In this document: piece by piece, positions 60,186 through 64,000 of the stretch | Layout of the letters: each line of letters starts with the position of its first letter | How positions within the stretch are numbered: the stretch's first letter is position 1 | Assembly (NCBI RefSeq): GCF_001613445.1 | Contig: NZ_BDCJ01000003.1 | Location: 310,001 to 374,000 of the forward strand | Direction: 5' to 3' | From: Nocardia grenadensis NBRC 108939 | GTDB taxonomy: Bacteria > Actinomycetota > Actinomycetes > Mycobacteriales > Mycobacteriaceae | DNA length: 64,000 nt | Translations under genes and position numbers: made by a program | Notes under the pieces: model-generated | Databases searched by the model: none | Seen by the model: the letters and a program-made list of their open reading frames with translations, nothing else | Told to the model about the DNA's origin: nothing

Positions 60186-60869
60186 GTGGTCCCCATCGAC
60201 CCGATATTCGATTCACCCGATACGCGCCTGCTCGAGGCACTGTCCGCCGCGGACTCGTCGACCCGGCTCCAGGCGGCGCTGGCCGCGGGTACGAACCCCG
60301 CACCCGGCCTGGTCGGCGCGCTGGTCGCCCGATGCGCGGTCGAACCCGACTTCTACGTCCGCGATATGCTCACTTGGGCACTGACCCGCCATCCGGCCGA
60401 GATCACCGTGCCGGTCCTGCGCACGGAACTGCGTTCCGCGGACGCGCAGGCCCGCAGCCAGGCGCTGCACACCCTGTCCAAGATCGGTGACGGATCCGTC
60501 TGGCCCGCGATCACCCGGTCGCTGCTGCACGACGCCGACGACGAGGTCGCCCGGAGCGCGTGGCGCGCCGCCGTGGTCCTCGTACCGGCCGCTGAGCAGA
60601 AGGCGCTGGCCGCGGAACTGGCGACGCAACTCGGCCGTGGCGACCGCACCGTCCAGCTGAGTCTCAGCCGGGCACTGGTGGCCCTCGGCGACCACGCCGA
60701 ACCGGCCGTGCGGGAAAGGCTGACCAGCTCGGACCCGGTGGTGCGCGCGCATGCCCGCGCCACCGAGTGGCTGTTGCGCGACCCGGACGCCGGATTCGAT
60801 CCGGATGTCGCCGAGGCGAAACGGATCGTCGCGCTCGGTCCGGAACACGCCGGGCCGGCCGCGTGCTGA
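60186..60869 (+). CDS. HEAT-repeat protein
   Basis: A 227-aa all-helical protein with about five HEAT-like repeats: DFYVRDMLTWALTRHPAEITVPVLRTELRSADAQARSQALHTLSKIGDGSVWPAITRSLLHDADDEVARSAWRAAVVL, then TVQLSLSRALVALGDHAEPAVRERLTSSDPVVRAHARATEWLL. The start is awkward: GTG 60186 directly touches AGGAGG, while 7 nt after AGGAGG stands ATC. It overlaps the MerR-HEAT gene by 7 bp. Probably a protein-protein interaction module acting with that regulator. Confidence 0.8.
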   Translation: MVPIDPIFDSPDTRLLEALSAADSSTRLQAALAAGTNPAPGLVGALVARCAVEPDFYVRDMLTWALTRHPAEITVPVLRTELRSADAQARSQALHTLSKIGDGSVWPAITRSLLHDADDEVARSAWRAAVVLVPAAEQKALAAELATQLGRGDRTVQLSLSRALVALGDHAEPAVRERLTSSDPVVRAHARATEWLLRDPDAGFDPDVAEAKRIVALGPEHAGPAAC

Positions 60870-61876
60870 TCGGTGAGGTGGCGCGCCGTTCGGGAGTGAG
60901 TACCCGGATGCTGCGGCACTACGACGCTCTCGGGCTGGTGCGGCCCACCGGCCGCACGGTCGGCGGCTACCGCGAGTACTCCCCCGCGGATATCCGGCGG
61001 ATCTTCCATGTGGAAAGCCTGCGCTCCCTGGGGCTGTCGTTACGGGAGGTCGGGCGGGCCCTGCAGGATCCCGCCTTCACCCCGGCGGAGCTGGTCGGCG
61101 CGCTCATCCAGCGGACCGAGGCGCGGGTGCGGCGGGAGCAGGAGCTCCTCGACCGGCTCCGGGCCGTCGATGCCTCGACGCCGGCCGGCTGGCCGGATGC
61201 CCTGCGCATCGTCGAACTCCTGCACGGACTCGAGTCGCCGAGTGCCGCACGCCGGCAGCAGACGGCGCTGGCCTCGGCCGAGGACGTACCGGTATCCACC
61301 GAACTACTGGCCGGAGCGGTCCTCACCGAATCCGATCCGAATGTCGCCGGTGCCCTGCACTGGGCACTCGCCAGAGCGGGCCGGGACGGCCTGGCCGGCG
61401 TGATGACCGGCCTGCGCGCCGCGGACGCCGCGATCCGGCGGCGCGCGGTACTCGCGATCGCCGAGATACCCGGCGACGACGCGAGCGCGGCGCTCACCGG
61501 TGCACTCACCGATCCGGAGGCGGCGGTGCGCCGTCCCGCCGCCCTGGCCGCCGGGGCGCGCGGCGATCCGGCGGCCGTCCCGGTACTCGTCGATATGGTG
61601 GTCGAGGGCAGCAACGATGTGGATGCCGCCGAGGTCCTGGGCTCACTGGCACTGGACGCCGCGCTCGCCGACCGGATCATGGACGCCCTGACCGGGGAGT
61701 TCGCCGCGCACGCCACCGAGCCGGCGGTGCGGATACGCCTCGCCCAGGCCCTCGCCGAAATGCCGTCCGACCTGGCACTGGGTGTTATGCGGGATCTGGC
61801 CGACGATCCCGATCACGCCGTGGCACTCGTCGCGGCGGCGCTCGCCGGGGTGCTCGAGCAGCGCCCTACCGACTGA
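60863..61876 (+). CDS. MerR-family regulator fused to HEAT repeats
   Basis: A 337-aa fusion. MerR HTH (1-70): LIGEVARRSGVSTRMLRHYDALGLVRPTGRTVGGYREYSPADIRRIFHVESLRSLGLSLREVG. A dimerisation coiled coil (80-115) and a HEAT-like domain (about 130-337) follow: ALHWALARAGRDGLAGVMTGLRAADAAIRRRAVLAIAEIPGDDASAALTGALTDPEAAVRRPAALAAGARGDPAAVPVLVDMV. HEAT repeats replace the usual effector domain. GTG 60863 overlaps the preceding gene. It likely acts on the operator at 60147-60167. Confidence 0.88.
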   Translation: MLIGEVARRSGVSTRMLRHYDALGLVRPTGRTVGGYREYSPADIRRIFHVESLRSLGLSLREVGRALQDPAFTPAELVGALIQRTEARVRREQELLDRLRAVDASTPAGWPDALRIVELLHGLESPSAARRQQTALASAEDVPVSTELLAGAVLTESDPNVAGALHWALARAGRDGLAGVMTGLRAADAAIRRRAVLAIAEIPGDDASAALTGALTDPEAAVRRPAALAAGARGDPAAVPVLVDMVVEGSNDVDAAEVLGSLALDAALADRIMDALTGEFAAHATEPAVRIRLAQALAEMPSDLALGVMRDLADDPDHAVALVAAALAGVLEQRPTD

Positions 61877-62214
61877 CTCCGGTCGAGGCGAGGTGCGCTG
61901 TCCGCATTCGCTCGGCCGGCCGTCACGTCGATACGCCTCCCCCGCCGCACACAGCCGCTCGGTGGACGGGCATCCTTCGCGCGGTGACCGGGGTGCGCAC
62001 TCCGGTGTGGCACGTCGCAGCCGCTCTCGGCGAGCACCACCGCGGTCGCCTGACACCCGGAGTGCCCGGGTGGCCGGATATCGGTGTAGACGCCCTGGGA
62101 GCGCCGCACCGGCGAGTATTTTCGGATTCGGGCTGCGCTGCCGCTCGACGGTGTCGGCGAATCGATCACGAGCACCTGAGTTCCCGGGACCGGAAACGGG
62201 CATCGACCTGCTCA
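61877..62214. other. Gene-free region
   Basis: About 340 bp without a supported gene or hairpin; it ends at the stress-type promoter of the next gene. Confidence 0.4.
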
Positions 62215-62240
62215 GGTTTTCCTCGGGCCCGGCCGGGCAA
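62215..62240 (+). promoter_or_regulatory. SigF/SigB-like promoter of the 100-aa gene
   Basis: GGTTT (62215-62219), 15 bp, GGGCAA (62235-62240). The -10 end is only 9 bp before ATG 62250, so the transcript should be almost leaderless. Confidence 0.6.
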
Positions 62241-62249
62241 CCGGGGACC

Positions 62250-62552
62250 ATGACTACCGAGAACCACACACCGGACGATCCACCGGCCACCGGGAGCGCG
62301 CTGCGGCAACCGCACACCCGGGTCACACCCGACGACCTCCGCCGACTACTCGACGCGGAGAACACACAGGCCACCCTGGCGCTGACAGGGGGCGCGGTCC
62401 GGGTCGAGACCGATCCCGACGTCGCCGCCCAAGGGCTTCCCGTCATCACCCGGGCCGCACTCGTCGACCGCATCGGCGCGGACCCCGACGACAACGCCCT
62501 GACCGTGCAGGCCGCCGAACTCGAGACCGAGATCCGGCTGCTCGGCGCCTGA
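62250..62552 (+). CDS. 100-aa hypothetical stress-type protein
   Basis: A hydrophilic, acidic protein: MTTENHTPDDPPATGSAL at the start, then TRVTPDDLRRLLDAENTQATLALTGGAVRVETDPD and VITRAALVDRIGADPDDNALTVQAAELETEIRLLGA. There is hardly a ribosome-binding site; the promoter position suggests leaderless translation from ATG 62250. A strong terminator follows. No named family comes to mind. Confidence 0.75.
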   Translation: MTTENHTPDDPPATGSALRQPHTRVTPDDLRRLLDAENTQATLALTGGAVRVETDPDVAAQGLPVITRAALVDRIGADPDDNALTVQAAELETEIRLLGA

Positions 62553-62562
62553 ACACCGCCGC

Positions 62563-62599
62563 GCGGCTCGCCGGCGAATGCCGACGGGCCGCGTCTTTT
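62563..62599 (+). terminator. Intrinsic terminator with T-tract
   Basis: GCGGCTCGCCGGC (62563-62575), loop gaat, GCCGACGGGCCGC (62580-62592), stem of 13 with one mismatch and one wobble, followed by gtctttt. Ends the 100-aa gene transcript. Confidence 0.75.
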
Positions 62600-62632
62600 G
62601 CCGGAAGCGGCTACGCGCCGCGGCACTCGTTG

Positions 62633-63328
62633 CTACTTCCCGAGACGTTTGGTGGTGCGCCGGAACGCCCAGAGCACGACCAGCGCGGCCAGCACCGTGA
62701 GCGGCGTACCCATCGCGATCTTGGCGACGGCGAGCCAGGTCGTCGAGTCGGCGAGGTACAACCATTCCTTGACGACGAACCGGGCGCCGAACACGGCCGC
62801 GGCGGCCAGGGTGGCGAGATCATGCGCGCGCAGCACCGCCCGATCCGCACGCCACGCGTGCCGGCCGCCGTGCAGCGAGTTCCAGATCACGCCGGTCAGC
62901 GGCCGCCGGGCCAGCACCGAGCCGAAGGTGACGACGAAGCCCGCCAGCGCCACCCAGATGCCGAGGACGAAGAAATCCTTCGCCGACCCGGTCCACGCGA
63001 CGATCCCCACGGCAAACGCCAGCCCCAGCAGCCCACCGACCGCCGACGAGAAACGCTCGCCGCGCAACAGCCGGAACCCGGTGAGCGCCAAGCCGACCGC
63101 GATGGCGACTCCGATCGTCGCCGCCAGCGGCAGTACCGCGTTGGCCGCCACGAACACCACGACCGGAATGGTCGAGTACACGAATCCCATCGGCCCGCCC
63201 ATCTGATCGAGCAATGTCGGCTGTGGCTCGACGGCATCGGGCTCGGTGACCTGGCCGGCGGGCGGCAGGACCGGCGGGGCCACCGGGGCGTCACTCGTCC
63301 GGTCGCAATGCTGTTCCGTCATGGTCAT
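62633..63328 (-). CDS. DUF3159-family membrane protein
   Basis: A 231-aa protein with about six hydrophobic helices: QMGGPMGFVYSTIPVVVFVAANAVLPLAATIGVAIAVGLALTGFRLLRGE, then VGGLLGLAFAVGIVAWTGSAKDFFVLGIWVALAGFVVTFGSVLARRPLTGVIWNSL and KEWLYLADSTTWLAVAKIAMGTPL. This is the DUF3159 pattern found throughout Mycobacteriales. ATG 63328 has GGAGG 5 nt upstream. Function unknown. Confidence 0.87.
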   Translation of the reverse strand: MTMTEQHCDRTSDAPVAPPVLPPAGQVTEPDAVEPQPTLLDQMGGPMGFVYSTIPVVVFVAANAVLPLAATIGVAIAVGLALTGFRLLRGERFSSAVGGLLGLAFAVGIVAWTGSAKDFFVLGIWVALAGFVVTFGSVLARRPLTGVIWNSLHGGRHAWRADRAVLRAHDLATLAAAAVFGARFVVKEWLYLADSTTWLAVAKIAMGTPLTVLAALVVLWAFRRTTKRLGK

Positions 63329-63581
63329 TCCGTCCTCCCATATCGTTCTCGCGCTCGGAACAAGGAAAAACCATGCCGCAACGGCACACTCAACCCCTGC
63401 GCCGGAATCGGCCCCCGGATACGATTCCGAGGCGCACACCGGACACACGGCGCCCGGTCGCCCGGTCATCCCGGTCCCGAGGCGGCCTCCGCTTCCGGGT
63501 TCCGTGCCGCACCGCCGCGTCGGGGCGCGCTTCTCCACGTCCACCCCGGAATTACCCGCTCGGAAGACTCCGTATCGATCC

Positions 63582-63607
63582 GGATTGAACCCGCGGACGT
63601 GGGGTAA
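63582..63607 (+). promoter_or_regulatory. SigF/SigB-like promoter of the CsbD-like gene
   Basis: GGATT (63582-63586), 15 bp, GGGTAA (63602-63607), 44 bp before the start codon. Confidence 0.6.
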
Positions 63608-63651
63608 GCGCTCGATGTCCACCCGAACAATCGACATCGGAGGTAGATATC

Positions 63652-63897
63652 GTGGCCGAGAATCGCACAGGCCCCCGGGAAGGACTGGAAGGCGCCGTCG
63701 AGGGCGTCAAGGGCAAGGCCAAGGAGGTCGCGGGCGCCGTGACCGGGCACAACGACCTGCGGGACGAAGGGATCGCCCAGCAGGACAAGGCCGAATCGCA
63801 GCGCGAGGTCGCGCAGAAGGAAGCCGAGGCCGAGAAGGCCCGCGCCGAGGCCGACGTGGAGGAGACGCGCCAGCGTTCGCACCAGGAGGGCCGGTAA
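63652..63897 (+). CDS. CsbD-like general stress protein
   Basis: An 81-aa, highly charged helical protein: REGLEGAVEGVKGKAKEVAGAVTGHNDLRDEGIAQQDKAESQREVAQKEAEAEKARAEADVEETRQRS. The -EGxVEGxKGKxKExxGxxTG- core is the CsbD pattern; Bacillus csbD is SigB-controlled. GTG 63652 has GGAGG 8 nt upstream. The preceding promoter makes stress control likely here too. Confidence 0.85.
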   Translation: MAENRTGPREGLEGAVEGVKGKAKEVAGAVTGHNDLRDEGIAQQDKAESQREVAQKEAEAEKARAEADVEETRQRSHQEGR

Positions 63898-63919
63898 CGA
63901 CCCGCACACGACACCGATA

Positions 63920-63954
63920 CCCGCTCCGCATCTCCACACGGGGTTGCGGACGGG
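63920..63954 (+). terminator. Terminator hairpin after the CsbD-like gene
   Basis: CCCGCTCCGCA (63920-63930) pairs with TGCGGACGGG (63945-63954), 10 bp with one bulged base. Confidence 0.5.
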
Positions 63955-64000
63955 GTGATCGGCGGACGGGGCTGCCCCGGTGACATCCCGGGGCGGCTTC

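Noticed and set aside
1..64000. tRNA, rRNA, CRISPR arrays, replication origin or attachment sites
   Set aside because: I looked for cloverleaf, repeat-spacer and integrase-associated patterns by eye and found none.

Overview
The window is GC-rich actinobacterial DNA (about 70% G+C by eye, strong G/C preference at third codon positions). The gene content points to Nocardia or a close relative in the Mycobacteriales: a mycothiol-type maleylpyruvate isomerase, an actinobacterial gas-vesicle cluster, DUF574-type methyltransferase, DUF3159 and DUF2795 proteins, and promoters resembling the mycobacterial SigF / Bacillus SigB class. This assignment is inferred from gene families only.

Layout. 0-0.7 kb: TetR regulator behind a 52-bp nested dyad, target probably left of the window. 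0.8-7.1 kb: gentisate catabolism; 3-hydroxybenzoate 6-hydroxylase makes gentisate, gentisate 1,2-dioxygenase opens the ring, maleylpyruvate isomerase and a fumarylpyruvate-type hydrolase finish. The divergent IclR regulator is frameshifted. A FadD-type ligase converges on the operon through a strong shared hairpin. 7.3-10.8 kb: a TPP riboswitch controls tenA and a ThiXYZ-like ABC importer for thiamine-pyrimidine salvage. 11-13.6 kb: secreted M15-like protein, DUF2795 stress protein, SDR, LysE exporter. 13.7-19.0 kb: ten-gene gas-vesicle operon on the minus strand, with nearly every junction a 4-bp start/stop overlap. 19.4-21.5 kb: P450 with divergent TetR. 21.6-31.5 kb: tandem-duplicated 4-TM protein, SseA-type sulfurtransferase, small proteins, MerR, TerD, two CNNM/CorC-type proteins preceded by a possible leader peptide, RDD protein, LysR, universal stress protein. 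32-38.8 kb: Glu/Leu-type dehydrogenase with divergent LysR, a beta-propeller/MoaD-like pair, Mug glycosylase, two carboxymuconolactone-decarboxylase-like proteins, serine hydrolase.

38.8-46.7 kb is a decay zone: unidentified remnants, kup with an internal deletion, a truncated SDR and an epimerase with an internal deletion surround an intact aromatic-acid MFS transporter and a phage-like endolysin / small membrane protein / XRE repressor cassette. 46.7-54.3 kb: Zn-alcohol dehydrogenase and SRPBCC operon divergent from a 51-aa protein, a small membrane-protein gene broken by an 11-bp tandem duplication, M28 peptidase, and a 719-aa disordered protein with what looks like a dead zincin domain. 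54.6-64 kb: RsbQ-RsbP stress switch, saccharopine-dehydrogenase-like enzyme, IS481-like scar, YihY/BrkB, methyltransferase, a HEAT protein plus MerR-HEAT fusion behind a MerR-type operator, DUF3159 and a CsbD-like protein.

How it works together. I find six promoters of the form (G/C)G/C-TTT-like element, 15-16 bp, then GGGTA-like element, in front of small or stress-type genes (DUF2795, the SRPBCC-ADH operon, the 51-aa protein, YihY, the 100-aa protein, CsbD). The RsbQ/RsbP energy-stress module lies among them, so much of the right half of the window may form a general-stress regulon. Nothing here was tested with searches; family names rest on recognised motifs.
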